DNA of 64,000 nt from Sipunculus nudus (GCA_026874595.1 CM049309.1:56542426-56606425); one strand, 5' to 3'. Counted from the first letter of the stretch, positions 19,370 through 32,096 are shown. Program-made: numbers and translations. Notes: generated by a model not told the origin, from the letters alone.

Positions 19370-20492
19370 CAGTGGAAACCTCTATAACGTGGGCACCCTT
19401 GGGACTGGGCCAAACTGCCCGGTTAATAGAGGTGCCCACTATATGGAGGTAATAGCTGCCACTTTCAGTGCTTCCACCTACTTTGAATAAGTAAAGATTA
19501 TAATTATATATGTGTGTGTGTGTTAACATATATCGATGGACATAACCACAGGAATTGGTCCTGTTGTTAAAATCTGTCTAATAGTTTTATCCATGACCCA
19601 GGGCATCCTTAGATATAGCATACTGTTCTACAAACTTTCTCTGAGACAAGCTATACTCATAGAATCTTTTTAACAGGTGCACATTCAGGGCTATCCCAAA
19701 CCTTTCTATTTCAGTTTTAGAATGACATTTTATAAGTTGACAGAAACGGTGAATAAGACACAGAACGCATGCGAATGCCCAATGCATGGTGTCGACCATT
19801 AAATGCAACTGCTAAGTAAACATTGCACTGGGCCAGGGGGACCTTACCCTATATAACCTTATCTCAAATATAGATACCTTACCCAAGTAATTGGGTGAAT
19901 GAGCAGGGTGTCCATTCACGGTAATAACTATAGCAGTTTCTTTGCTTCGCTGACATAAAAGAGTCTAGTGACTGTTAGTTCAATGTATGTCTATATCAGT
20001 AAAACATCTATGGCTTCAGAGTAATGCATTCACTGCTGACTTTTAACATTCACAGGGACAGTCAGCCCAGGCTGAGGTTTGACCGGAGCATGTACCGGCA
20101 CATGAAAGAAGTCTAATTAGTATGCATGTATCCCATGCCTAGCCTTGAGTCAAGAAGGCTAATATTATAATTATGCAATCAAATAGTAATACACCTCTGA
20201 CCTTTGTTCTTCTGTTTGTTCCATATCATTAGTAGTTCAAATATAAATATTTAATAATGAACGGTTATACTAATTGCCAATAATAACAAATTCACAATAA
20301 AAACACCAATTTAACAGTTTAAAAAGGAAGATGCTTCAACTGGGAAAACCAATGAAGTTGCCATGTACATTACCCCACTTTGCAGAATATAGAGGTGCCA
20401 ACATTAGCTAAATATAATAAAGAGAAGAAAAAAATGAGATTATCCAAACATGCCCACTTTATAGAGGTACCCACTTTATGGAGGTGCACACT
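19370..20492. mobile_element. Pogo-like TIR element candidate
   Basis: The left end cagtggaaacctctataacg with a following gggcacc resembles pogo/Tigger-type termini. The right side has inverted partners (tatagaggtacccacttta and tggaggtgcacact, 20,460-20,492), plus internal copies near 19,425 and 20,390. I recognise no transposase inside, so it would be non-autonomous. The interior (about 19,540-20,330) is unidentified. Confidence 0.45.
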
Positions 20493-20671
20493 AATATTAT
20501 TAAGTATTTTATCTGTAATTATACTATGATTATATAATTATACATAAATATGCTTAGCATCAAAGTTGAAACCCACAAGGAAGTAATCAAAGAATTCGTA
20601 CCCACAGGTCAAACACTACTGGATACATTTCCAGAGCCAGTGTCAAAAAAGAGAGTGACTATCATTTAATT

Positions 20672-21860
20672 GTATCCCCAGACAAAGTCAGGGGATACTA
20701 TGTTTTCATGACGGTCCCGCCGCCGCCGCATATAAATCCTGTTGGCGCGATAACTCAAACAAATTTTACGGATCTTTACCAAACTTGGTATATGTGTAGA
20801 TATCGGTGAGAGGTCGACGCCTATTCAAAATGAGGTCATGACCTTTACTAGGAGAGTGTCCTTGACCTTGAATAGGTCCAATTTTGGGGAATATCACACA
20901 AATTCTTGAATATCTCAAGAAATCTTGCATGGATTGATCCCAAAATCAAGTTGATCAAAGATCATGAACAGGGTTGTCAAGTCCCAGAAACTGGTGGCGC
21001 CACCTATTATTCTTTACTTTTTTTCGTGCCTTTTAATACCCCAAATTTGCCACTTAACAGTACTGTGAGCATTATAAGTCAAAAACTATTGGACAGATAT
21101 CTTTATATTTTGCATATACATAGATATGGGTTATGGGATGATGTTTATTTAAATTGAGGTCATGACCTTTCCTATGAGAGTGGCCTTGACCTTGAATATT
21201 CCCATAATTGGTGAAATTCACACAAAATCTTTAATATCTCAATATAGGATACATGGAATGATCAATAATCAAATTGACCGAAGATTTTGGATAGCTTTGT
21301 CTTTTGCAGAAGACAGGTGGCGCCACCTTGTGTCGTTTTCTTGTTTAAATGATGTTAACGCAATAATTTTGTAAGAATTTGAGGTACAATCACTTGATGA
21401 ATTTTTTTAACGTCACAGCAGCGATTATTCTAAAATGATATTAGGGCAATAACTCAAAAAGAATTTTTGGTACAGTCACCAAACCTACAGTTTAGATGCA
21501 TCTTATCAAGGGCTAGGCCAAGTTCGAATATGGATGACCTTGATGCATTTTTCAATGTCACAGAGGCGATAACGCTGAAATGATGTTAACTTTAATATCT
21601 CACTGAGGGATGCATGGATTGGTCCATAAATTAAATTGACATAAGATCTTTGATAGCATTGTTTTCTGCAGAAGACAGGTGGCGCCACCTTATGTTGTTT
21701 TCTTGCTTAAATGATGTTTAAACGGAATTAATTTGTAAGAATTTGAGGTACAATCACCAAACCCACACGTTTGATGCATCTTATCAACGGCTATTTCAAA
21801 TTTGAACATAGATGACCTTGATACATTTTAATGTATGGGGGGGTTATTGTCTGGGGATAC
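20672..21860. mobile_element. Hairpin-ended repeat element with GGTGGCGCCACC units
   Basis: The ends are inverted: gtatccccagacaa (20,672-20,685) and ttgtctggggatac (21,847-21,860). The left end also folds on itself: GTATCCCC (20,672-20,679) pairs with GGGGATAC (20,691-20,698). After it comes a GCC trinucleotide run (20,719-20,728). The interior holds about three ~350-bp repeats, each with the palindrome (a)GGTGGCGCCACC(t) and 'gaggt..atgacc' motifs. Non-coding; related copies begin at 62,842 and 63,713. Confidence 0.6.
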
Positions 21861-22778
21861 TGTATAAGAAGAAATATCTAGTTATGTATTCGGTTGTTAT
21901 TTGTACCAGTATACTTAAACTAGTACCTCCACGGTTATAGGCATAAAATAAAGACGATTTAATGCTCTGATTAGCGCATAATCTGACAAATTAGTATAAT
22001 ATTATGTCATTACCACATTTTAAATGTCCATGCCAAATGACGTGGAAGTATAATTTCCATGGTACTTATCGAGCGGTCTAGTTCTCCAGCAGCTGTACCG
22101 AACTTTTTTTTTATCTGATTCCACGTATCACCAGAGTGCAAATGTTTGCTTCTCCCAGGATGTGTTCAATATTCTACAACACGCAGGCACGAAGTACCAA
22201 TGTGAAATACATCATCATCCCAAATCAACCAAAAAGACATTTAAAATTAATAATTGACCATAAATTTTATACAGTTTTAAACCTGGTACATGCAGTTTTT
22301 ATGCTGATAGTATATATATTTTTAAAAGGTTCATTCGTTTTCATATGGTATTTGAAATATTAATACTTCAAATGATTTCATAATATTTTAAGCATCCAAT
22401 GAAAGCAAGCTAATTTTAACGGGCTTATCAAATCACATGACAATATCTCGAAACATGACATTATCTCGAAAGATGAAAAATGATGTATGGTCCATGACAC
22501 TGGGCTGAAGGTATGACAGTCCATGCATTCAGTACTTGATGTTCAAAGGGAAAATATTTGATTGTTGAGTGAAAAGGAACTTATACTTTGATCTTACTGA
22601 AAATTTCCAATAAAAAGTAATATGGATTGTTTGTCCATTGAATTATACAATTAAGGAAGCTTTATAAAATGTACATAGATGTAATTAACTATACAACAAT
22701 AAATATGTCATGCAGCGGAAGAGTTTAGTGTAAATTCAGGAGTAAATATTACTGAATACAAAGTGTTCACTTCCCCAT

Positions 22779-22838
<60 letters not shown>

Positions 22839-23430
22839 GATAAATTTCCTGAACAAAGGATGTCCCTTAAGAGCTCATGAGCGGATAGCATGGAACATTT
22901 AACGCAAATTGTTTAATTGATTGCTACACAGATAAATATTTAACATGGATCAAACAGTCGAAATTGCATAGGATTTGTGGAAATGCATTTTCCTTACCGG
23001 GTTAAAATACCCACGCACTAGTGGTTATATCAATGAACACAGACAAAGAATGGGTCTTCTTATAATATGGACTGACATCTTAGATACAAAGTGAACAAAC
23101 AACTAAAATATCATTTAAGAAAGTTTAATATTGGCTTTACACATAAAACAGCAAGTTATCAATAAAATATATGGAAGTTATTACAAATGATGTTTTAGAA
23201 AAAGGAAACAATGAAAACAGTATATTGAAATATAAAATTTTGAAGATGCTAATACATATTTCTTCATTATTGGTAATGAGCTAAATATTAACTAAAATAC
23301 ATACAAGATTAAGGTTACGTACAAATGATGCCTATAATTTATATACAAATAATTATCAAAACGTACTGAGGAACAAAACATGGATATTCTTGGGTTTTAT
23401 TTATAACTACTTAAACTAGGTGTTTATGTT
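21861..23430. other. Unannotated sequence with (AT)n tract
   Basis: AT-rich, no gene. A 57-bp (AT)n run occupies 22,781-22,837. Confidence 0.45.
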
Positions 23431-24060
23431 CATTTTACCTATGTCTATCACACAAAGAGCTTCCTAATGATTGGAAAGTCGCAAAAATAACATACACCTG
23501 TATACAAAGGAAAGGGTCCTAAGGATGACCCGGGAAATTTTCGGCCTATTTCCACCCTACCACATATTCCAAAAAAAACCTTTGAAGGGGTATTTATGAC
23601 CAAATAATGAAACATTTGATTACTTATAATAAAATAATACATGACCGATCCCTTCCTATAGCAAATCATTCTACACAAACAAGTGATTGATTTTTGGCTA
23701 TATATAGAAGCAGATGATACTGTATATATTTACAACATATACTTAAGATCATGTTTCTTTTTGACCTAAAGAATCGTTTTCACGCCATCGATCATGAAAT
23801 TTTTCTTAATAACGTAAGCGTATGTTAATAAATTGGTGTTGTACATGCTCTGTTATCAAATTATCTTTCTGGCAGACTTCGGTTTGTAAAGAAGGGAAGT
23901 GACACAACTTAATTGAAGGGTTTCTACATATGCATGTATTCCACAAGGTTTGATTTAGTTCTACTGTATTGCACCTGTTATTTATGTGAACGATAAACGT
24001 GGTAACACTGGGAACTGTAAATATATTTATTTGTAGATGACATTTATTTGTGATGTTAGC
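23430..24060 (+). pseudogene. Degenerate LINE reverse-transcriptase fragment
   Basis: Translating the plus strand piecewise in shifting frames gives ordered non-LTR reverse-transcriptase motifs: a 'DWKVAKITY' segment near 23,470; 'NFRPIS' near 23,535; a 'DLKN.FHAIDHE' segment near 23,765; 'YLSGRLRFVKKG' near 23,863; a 'VPQG'-like stretch near 23,940; and 'YVDD' near 24,035. Several frameshifts and stops separate them, so it is dead. The motif order fits Jockey/CR1-type LINEs; the clade is not assigned. Confidence 0.7.
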
Positions 24061-24224
24061 CTGCATTAGGTGAAAAAGAAAGGGAGAAGGCTGTTTGTAA
24101 AAAATGACACACATGTTTATATGTGTATGTTTGCATAATTGTGGTGTATAAGGGGGCAGACCGAATCTGCTTGGAATTCAGAAATCACATTTTATGAATT
24201 CATGAATGCCTACGTTAATTCATG

Positions 24225-24434
24225 TTTTTTCAAGTTACATTTCATTATGTAACAGTTCATTGAATATTTCATATTACATTTTGTTTTACAGTCCATGATG
24301 TTACATTTCATGTTACATTTAATGTTATACTACATGCCTTGTTTCTTTTCCTATTACAGTTCATGTTATATTTCATGTTATACTTTTCCTACAACAGTTC
24401 ATGTTAAATTTAATGCTACGTTTCCTGATATAGT
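24225..24434. repeat. TTACATTTCATG minisatellite, left part
   Basis: Degenerate 10-20 bp units of 'catgttacatttcatgttac' type. The array ends in TAGT (24,431-24,434), the left target copy for the element that splits it. Confidence 0.7.
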
Positions 24435-25155
24435 TGTTACGGAACCTAATTACAATAGATAACGTAATCGTGACGTGCACAAGTTTCGTTATGGAGATTT
24501 AAAAAATCAGATTCTGTAACACTAGGCAGCGTGAAATGTCAGTGGTTTTTAGTTATCAAATAAATATAATTAATTCTTAGAACAATCCTAACATTACAAA
24601 ACACTAAATCAATACAGTTACACAGTGTAACAATAAAAATGTACAGTACCAGAGTGTCCGGATCCTAGGCTTTGATTTCCGGATTTCACCACTGTGACAG
24701 CACACCAAGAGTCCTTTAACACCAATAATCCACGTAAATAGTAATAATCCAAAGGCAAACCGGTCACAGTCCGTATTAAATCTTTATAAAATCTGTTGAA
24801 TATCTGACACCACTGCAATTATCGGTAAGGTCCAAAAACTGACGAGAAAGTAACACTCTTAGTGCTCGCTGGTATTTTTCTTTCTGCCGGCTCTAAACAT
24901 AGCCCCTGTTTATAGCTTCTCGCCCGAAAATTCTGGAAATGGAAAATTCCGAAGAACAATACACACGCACATGAATAGACCCGAAACATCTAGAACAAAG
25001 AACGCTTGTGTCTCTACGCTTCAGACTCCACACGCGAGCCAGCGCCCAAACAAGCGAGGTTCCCATAGCAACGAACTATGCCTGCGCTACACGAATCAGA
25101 ATGTCAATAGACACATGTAACACTCCTGCGCACAATATAACAAACACCTGTAACA
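24435..25155 (-). mobile_element. Probable solo LTR, family 2, copy 1
   Basis: 721 bp with TG...CA ends (tgttacgg...cctgtaaca; TGTTAC and GTAACA are inverted) and a 4-bp duplication TAGT on both sides (24,431-24,434, 25,156-25,159). Read on the minus strand it has tataaacaggggc (~24,915) in the promoter position, followed by a cggcag...ctcgtcag segment shared with the copy at 40,916. No internal region or second LTR is present, so a solo LTR is the best reading. A short-TIR DNA element is the alternative. Confidence 0.6.
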
Positions 25156-25560
25156 TAGTATACATTTCATGTTATAATTCATGTGGCAGAACATGTTACA
25201 TTTCATGTTACATTTCATTTTACATTGCATGATGTTACAGTTCATGTTATATTTCTTGTTATGTTTTCCTATTACAGTCCATGTTATTTCAAATGTTTTA
25301 CAGATCCTGTTACATTTTATATATGTAATATTTCATGTTACAGTTCATGTTACGTTTCATGTTATATATCATGTATTATTTAATGTTATATTTCCTTTTT
25401 AATTTGATCCATGTTATTTCATGTTACAGTTTATGTTACATTTCATTTTACTGTGCATGTTACATGTCATATTATATTTCATATTATTTTGCATTTAACA
25501 CTTCCTATCATTTCTGGGTACCTTGATATTATATTTCATGTTACATTTCATGCTTATATT
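25156..25560. repeat. TTACATTTCATG minisatellite, right part
   Basis: Continuation of the array at 24,225, interrupted by the solo LTR. The long overlapping open frames here are products of the repeat. Confidence 0.7.
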
Positions 25561-25785
25561 TCAATAAATATTCCAATACTCTTCGTGTGTTGTGACCTCT
25601 CTGTTATATTGAAGTTGTATTTAGTATCAGTTTTTAAACCAGAGTAAATTATGTGTTTTGTTTATGATATACATTCTTTAAATAGATAAAGACAAACACA
25701 GACACACACCATTACATACATATTTAGGTGTGTCTGATTGCACAGAGCGCATATCTATAGACTATGTACAAGGATCGTGATTCAG

Positions 25786-26090
25786 GGGCGGATACAGAAT
25801 CTAAGAAGGGGGTTGGGGGGGGGGGGTGGGGGGCTTAGCACTCTGGTACACGCAGCTAGCTAATCATCCTGTGTGCTGCATGGGAGCGATAATAGACTCC
25901 ATACATGACTCTCGCATGCAGATGTATAGTGAAGGAAACGGTCAAAATACCCCCCCCCCCCCCCCCCCAACAAAAAAAAAGTCGAGCACTGCATTTCGGT
26001 GTAAAACATATACAACTTTATTTTTAATGCAGATTTTTTTGTTGCAAAAGGGGCGTGTCCCTCTGCACGCGACTCCCAATCCGCCTCCGT
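25786..26090. mobile_element. Poly(G)/poly(C) MITE-like element
   Basis: The left end aggggcggatac and right end aatccgcctc are inverted copies. G runs lie at about 25,810-25,833 and a C run of about 18 nt near 25,950-25,968. Same class as 582-810. Confidence 0.5.
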
Positions 26091-26217
26091 GATTCACCAT
26101 TATATATAGGCCTATAGTGTGTCGGATCAGTAGAGACAGCGTGACTACACATAATTCTTTGTCCCAATGCATTCTGTTTTCGACTGCTTGGTTTTTCATA
26201 TATATGTATTTCTCTTT

Positions 26218-26218
<1 letters not shown>

Positions 26219-26258
<40 letters not shown>
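26219..26258. repeat. (AT)n microsatellite
   Basis: About 40 bp of perfect AT, abutting the left end of the foldback-like element. Confidence 0.9.
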
Positions 26259-26261
<3 letters not shown>

Positions 26262-27692
26262 CTTGATTCAATCAGGTAATTTATTAAATTACTGAAATAT
26301 TCAGGCATTTTACAAATTGACTGAAAAATCAGTCAGTTTATTTGACACGTTGCCTGAATCGATATGAAATAGTCTTTTGCTTCATTTATCTCATTGTTGT
26401 GGAACAGACATTGCCAAATAGTATAACCAGCTACTTTCGAGTTATCTTTCTTCTTTCTCAGCTATTTATCAAGAATGCTGGTCAAATAATAAAATACTCA
26501 GACTCATGAGGTGTAACCAGATGCTCACAATTATAACATAATGAAATTTACATTCTATTTTACAATTCATTTGATTACAGCTTTGCTTGTTTAAGGACGA
26601 AAATTAAGTCATGTGGAAGCTCCTGATTAAATGACACATGTGTTAAATGTGTTATAATATGTGAAACTTAGGAAGCACGGTAAAGGATAACCACAGTTAC
26701 ATATAGTTGTTAATATCAAATACAGGATTAAAATATGCTTTAGTGAGGTACAAGGGTTCCGGCTTAATTTAATTACCGACTCTCCTGTGATTGTTTCATT
26801 TAATGAGTTTATCATCTACATTCAACTTTTCCAACCATAGTGGACAACTGGACATACCATATAACCTCCACCCATCCCACACCCCATGCATATTGTCAAA
26901 TAAAAGAATGTCATATAAAAAATGGCTCTAATTTCAATCTGTAAAATTAATTACAAAAATTTATTTAGTGTTATCTTTTAGGATTAACTGAATTTAAATT
27001 GATGACTTGTAATATGGCATTATTTCCTTATTTCCATGATATTTTGAAACCCAGGTATTAAAAATACAAATTAAATAATTCCTGCAAGATTTCGAGAAAT
27101 CAAAATAATTAGCAGCGGATCTAAGGCGTTGCGCTTGGGAGGGTCCTCAGAGGACATTTGCCCCCCCCCCCCCCCCCCCATTTTTAAGTCAAAACTTTTA
27201 TATGTTGTTTCTGAAACGAGAAAACTCCCAGTTTTTTTAACCAAAATTGCTGAAATTATGGAAGAAATTATAACAGTTTTCCCACACTGAGGGAGGGGGA
27301 CCCCGCCCACACCCACTCCCACAGTGCGAAAGGAAAATGCACCCCGGAGACGGTAAAATGTTAACATCTCATATGATTAAATGATTATTTCTGCAAGACC
27401 CAGAGTTAAGCCACACGGACGCTTTTGATTATATGAAACATTAAATTACGCAAAAATATGATGTAAAGTATATTAATATTTTGTAAGACTAAGGTATATG
27501 AAATTTCATTTAAGTCTTTCTTATTGTATAACAATTGTATTTAATTCTTTCTATTTTTCAGTCAATGTGTTAAATTAACTGACTGATGTTTCACTCAATT
27601 TATAAAAAGCCGGAAAATTTCAGTCATTTTATAAATTGCTTGGGAATTTCAGGCAATTTATAAATTGACTGATTTTACACCTTGAATGTAAC

Positions 27693-27695
<3 letters not shown>
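26259..27695. mobile_element. Foldback-like element between AT tracts
   Basis: The left 85 bp (attcaatcaggtaattt...gactgaaaaatcagtcag) and the right ~110 bp (27,585-27,690, several aggcaatttataaattgact units) are inverted copies of one short-unit repeat. Both edges lie directly against (AT)n tracts, so the target was probably AT repeat DNA. The middle contains a poly(C) patch (27,161-27,179). No coding frame recognised. Confidence 0.45.

Positions 27696-27740
<45 letters not shown>
27696..27740. repeat. (AT)n microsatellite
   Basis: AT tract at the right edge of the foldback-like element, followed by a short (GT)n near 27,761-27,778. Confidence 0.9.
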
Positions 27741-27745
<5 letters not shown>

Positions 27746-28779
27746 TTATATATACGTGAGTGTGTGTGTGTATGTGTGTCTTGTATGAAGACGTACGGTG
27801 CACATAATAAAGCAACAACTATATATTATTTAATGGCCGACTGAAACCCACACGTGTACCCGATATCAAATCTGTATGTGTGATATCACACAGACGTCAC
27901 GTGTGTATATAGGCCTGTATGTAGATAACCACTGCAGCCCAATACAGTCGTCATGAGAATGTTTGCTGGGGCCCTTTCTGTCTCTCACTGTGTGCAAGCA
28001 CGTGTAATATAATTCACTCCTGTGTTTATTTTACTATACTACACACAGACAATTCATGATAATGCAGATTAAATTTTGATTCTAATCACAGAGGAAATCT
28101 TTAATCGTGGCAGATCACGACCCGCTGATTACGAACACTCCTTGGTTTTGAGTTGGTTTATCACCCTGCCTTTAGTAGGACAGACCGGATCCAATCTAGG
28201 GTTCTGGTTATTCATAAATCATAACACACTTCGCCCTTGCCTGAATGTGGCCGTAAAGTGTTGCCAAGGTAAAGCTGAATAAAGGGCAGGCAATGGTCTT
28301 TTCTGATTGTTATGCCAGTGTTATATGAATGGACTAGATGCATGTTCTTCAAGAAAATTTTAGACTGAGCCAAGATGAGTACAGAATCACGTACCACTAT
28401 ATAGGCCTATGTAGTATGTACACGGGAGGCATCTTGCATTAAGGAAGATACCCAGGAGAGAATAGCTAGAGCTAGCACTATATATGGGATTTGGTTTGAT
28501 TAAATATAGGCATAAGTATTGATTAGTACTTTAGAAGGTACGTCAGACACTGTTGTATTATGTTTGCGCTCCCCAAATATTTCAACGACACCAAAATCCG
28601 TGTTTTTTTAATCCCTAATAAAACAATAGCAACATTTACACACAAAATCTCGATCTCCCAAACGATGTGATCTAGCCCGAACGCGCTAGACCGACAGTTT
28701 TATTCCATCTGTAATTTTTGCTAAATCAAGCGAATTCACATATAATTTAGGCCAATCCTGTTGTTTACCAAAACTAAGC

Positions 28780-28791
28780 TGAAAATCCTAC
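28780..28791 (-). other. Splice donor of the candidate exon
   Basis: On the minus strand the intron opens gtaggattttc after the exon end acagaag, matching the AG|GTRNG type donor. Confidence 0.45.
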
Positions 28792-28909
28792 CTTCTGTGT
28801 CAAATAGCTGAGGCCCGGCCTTTCCAATTCTGGAGAATATGCCGGCAGTAACGAAAAGTGTCGATACAATTCCAATACAATAAAATAGATTCTTGTATTT
28901 TAACCGCAT
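28792..28909 (-). CDS. Candidate first coding exon of a type II membrane protein
   Basis: The minus strand has ATG at 28,909 followed by 39 codons. They begin MRLKYK, a basic patch, then an uncharged hydrophobic stretch (residues ~8-25, NLFYCIGIVSTLFVTAGIF), a signal anchor as found in Golgi glycosyltransferases and sulfotransferases. The frame reaches acagaag|gtagga, a good GT donor, leaving a phase-1 intron. An in-frame TAA lies 72 nt upstream of the ATG, so this is the first possible start in frame; an out-of-frame ATG lies 8 nt earlier. Later exons should lie at lower coordinates, but I found none, so the product is unnamed. The frame is too short for ordinary ORF length cut-offs. It could be chance, but the basic patch, anchor and donor fall together. 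Confidence 0.5.
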
Positions 28910-29092
28910 CCTGCATGTGAGCCGCTCGATCTGTTGTTGTGGACTGAATCGTGGTCCTGTTACATATGCATATATCTGTTACCGGCTAGCTATCAATAAG
29001 GCCAGTCAACCGTAGTTTTCCGTGTCCGCGTGTATATGTCAGCACGGCTTTTTTTAACCAGTCAGTCGTTTCAAAAGCGTTAAGTTTAAGGC

Positions 29093-29330
29093 TTCCAGGA
29101 GCGGGTTCCGGGGGGGGGGGGGGGGGGGCCAAGGGCCTCCGGACACCCCCCCCCCCCCCGGATTTTCATCCGATGCAACCTTTTTTAAGGGTTTCAGACA
29201 AAATTTTGCGGCCTTGTCACCCCTTTTCCGGACCTTGGGACATTTTAATAAGGTTTTTCATTAGTCTTCTTGGGTAAGATCATCCCTTTTCCTAAATCCT
29301 GGTCCCCCCCCCCTGGTTTCCATGGAGAAA
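29093..29330. mobile_element. Poly(G)/poly(C) MITE-like element
   Basis: Starts ccaggagcgggttccgggg, has a G run (~29,110-29,128) and a C run (29,146-29,159), and ends aaatcctggtcccccc. The interior 'gcaaccttttttaagggtttcag' is collinear with 660-685 in the element at 582, so the two are one family. Confidence 0.6.
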
Positions 29331-30354
29331 TGCATAGATAATGAAGTTCACAGATATCTGGAACGGGGGCAATGACTGTCTGTTCGATTCAGTGGATGTT
29401 TTGCTGAAACTAGCAGACGCAAGTGTCATTTTTTTTCAAAGAAAATCACGCCGTGATAATTGCTTTATTCATATGGGATCTGTGCCAACGGTATGACTGA
29501 CAACTGCCACATGACACAGCCGGAGACGAGGCGAACACGTGACAACTTTTGTTTATATGCGTGCATGTAGGGCAATTATAATATCGGGGCAGCGTGAACG
29601 CGCATTTTCTTTTTATATAATGGGTTTTTGATGCGCTCTATATAGCCTTGCATATTGATATGCGCTGGAAACATATATTTTTTTTAAATTTAATTATACG
29701 ATGTACTTCTGTATTGCCGTGAACAATAAATTATTTGCCCTACCCCCCCCCCCCCCCCCCCACGTAATATTGTGCTGTCACTGTTAATGCAGCCAACGCG
29801 GGAATCCCAAGACAACAACAGCCATTGTCACGTTACCGTGTCACATTAGATCAGAAATATCTAGTGAAAGTGGCCTTCATTGTTTTTCCTTTTGTTCATA
29901 ACCGCAGAGATCTTGTTTATCTGATACACACAGAATATATATTTATATATTTATATATTCCCCTTAGTGTTTCCTGAGACCTCAGCGCGCTCTCCATCCG
30001 CGACTTTATTCAATGCTGCGCCTTCTAAGGCTTCAAATCCTGGATAATCCACTTGTTTTCGTGTTTGTGTGAAGGTATGTATTTGGCACAGAAACGGGAT
30101 AATCATACACGCATATCAATTTCTCAGACAAGTTTGTCAAATATGAGCGATAATTTGGATATTAAGCACGCATGTGGCCATATTATCACACAAGCGTGGC
30201 CATATTCCCAAACGGCAGTTTAATATTGGTCAGTTTCGAATAAATCTTTTCTGATTAAGGAATCGTTTAATATGAAACATTGTTTTGATTAAAATAGGCA
30301 TTATATTTTAAACCATGTTCACCTCTCTCTCTATAAATATATATGTTTATATAT

Positions 30355-30400
<46 letters not shown>

Positions 30401-30639
30401 CCATTTTTATAAAGGCCTTTATATATTTATAAAGGTCATGTGGCCGATGGTACAAATATAGATAAATACAACTGAACATTGACCAAATAACCTGCTGAAT
30501 TGCATATAATACATACATATAAACATGGTGGTTGTACTTGCTGTTGTGATGTGTCATACTCCATGTGTCATTTCAGGTTGTTCTTTAATATGTCTGCCTG
30601 GAATAAATATTTCGCCACAATCAATTGAACATTGGAAGA
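29331..30639. other. Unannotated sequence with microsatellites
   Basis: No gene recognised. It contains a C17-type tract at about 29,744-29,761 and (AT)n at 30,360-30,398. Confidence 0.45.
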
Positions 30640-32093
30640 CTGGATTTTTAATAAATTAATTAAACCATAAGCATCTTTTTGGAATTTCTTTGAAAGATGT
30701 AAACATCTCATTTCTTAAATTTTCAAACCTAGAAGAATATAATAAAAAAAATTGACACATTTTGCAGACATTCATTTCATTTGATATGTTATTTCTCCTT
30801 CCCATTTCAATTGTATAAAAATGTTCATTAAGTCTAAATTTTAATAAAACTTGTCTGTATACAAAAGCCATAATATATTGATATTTTCTAATCCTACTGC
30901 TGATTCAATATCATTATATATAGATTTACTTTGGATTTCTGATAACATTTCTTGCTGGCTATTGTCTTTGACCTTATTTACGAACATAAACTCGTAAACA
31001 TGTTTCTTTCACCAAAACTAAAACCATATCTGTTTAACAGTAGTTTTATATATGTGGTCCATGTGTTTCTTCCCATATCATATAACTGTTTGAGGGTGTT
31101 ATAACATAATCTAGGGTATCTAGAGTTTTACATTTTGATAATTTTAACCATTAACTTCTACATCTTTTGAAATATATACAATGTAAGGGATACCTTCCAG
31201 TTCTACTATTGCAGCAGTATTAACTGTTTTTTTTTTTACTCACACCAAGGAGTTTCTTACAAACACTTGATTGACGATTCTATTTTTGTCTTGGAATGGA
31301 CCCCAACATTTTCAATCCATAAAGAAGGGATGGGAGTTTAACTTTTTCAAAAATAGTCCATACAATACATAAAGACATTTTACCACCTTTTGATTCACAC
31401 TTCTCGATAATATTTAAGCCTTCACTTGTTTTTACCATTTCAGCGATGGAAATAACAGAACTGCTAAATTATTATAACCATTAACATTTAAAAGTTTTTT
31501 ACCGTTGAAAAGCCACTTCTTACTTTATTTGACTATCCCTCCCCTTCTAAATGCCATAGATTTTGTTTCATCAGTATTGACTTGCATGCCCCATCTGGCA
31601 CAAAAGTTTTCTTATATGTTGAATAAGTTTAGAAGTCTTCCCACTGAGTCCCCAATGAGACAAATGTCATCTGCAAAGGCTAAACTATTTATATATGTGT
31701 GTTATAATGACATCTGTATACCAGGAAGTTGTGTTTCATTAACTTTTTCGAAGAATGTATATTTTTGAGATATAAAATAAATAATATTGGGCTCAATAAG
31801 CAACCTTGCCTAGCTTGTACCATTAAACATTTTAAATCTTCCGTTAAACCCTTGTCTACCTTGACACAGCAAGTTTTTATACATGGATGTTAACACCATA
31901 ATCATGTTTCCATGATCCCTATTTTAAATATTCTGTATAAAAGTAACTTCTGTGAAAATCTATCAAAAGCTTTGTTAAAATCGACAAAAACAATAAACCC
32001 TCCCTCTTTCTTGCACAAATATTTCTGGATTATTGCTTGTAATATAAAAATTTTGTCTGTAGTGGAATAACCTTTTCTGTACCCAGCTTGATA

Positions 32094-32096
<3 letters not shown>

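Noticed and set aside
25008..25647. Cys/His/Ile-rich frames such as 25,183-25,383
   Set aside because: They are translations of the TTACATTTCATG minisatellite.
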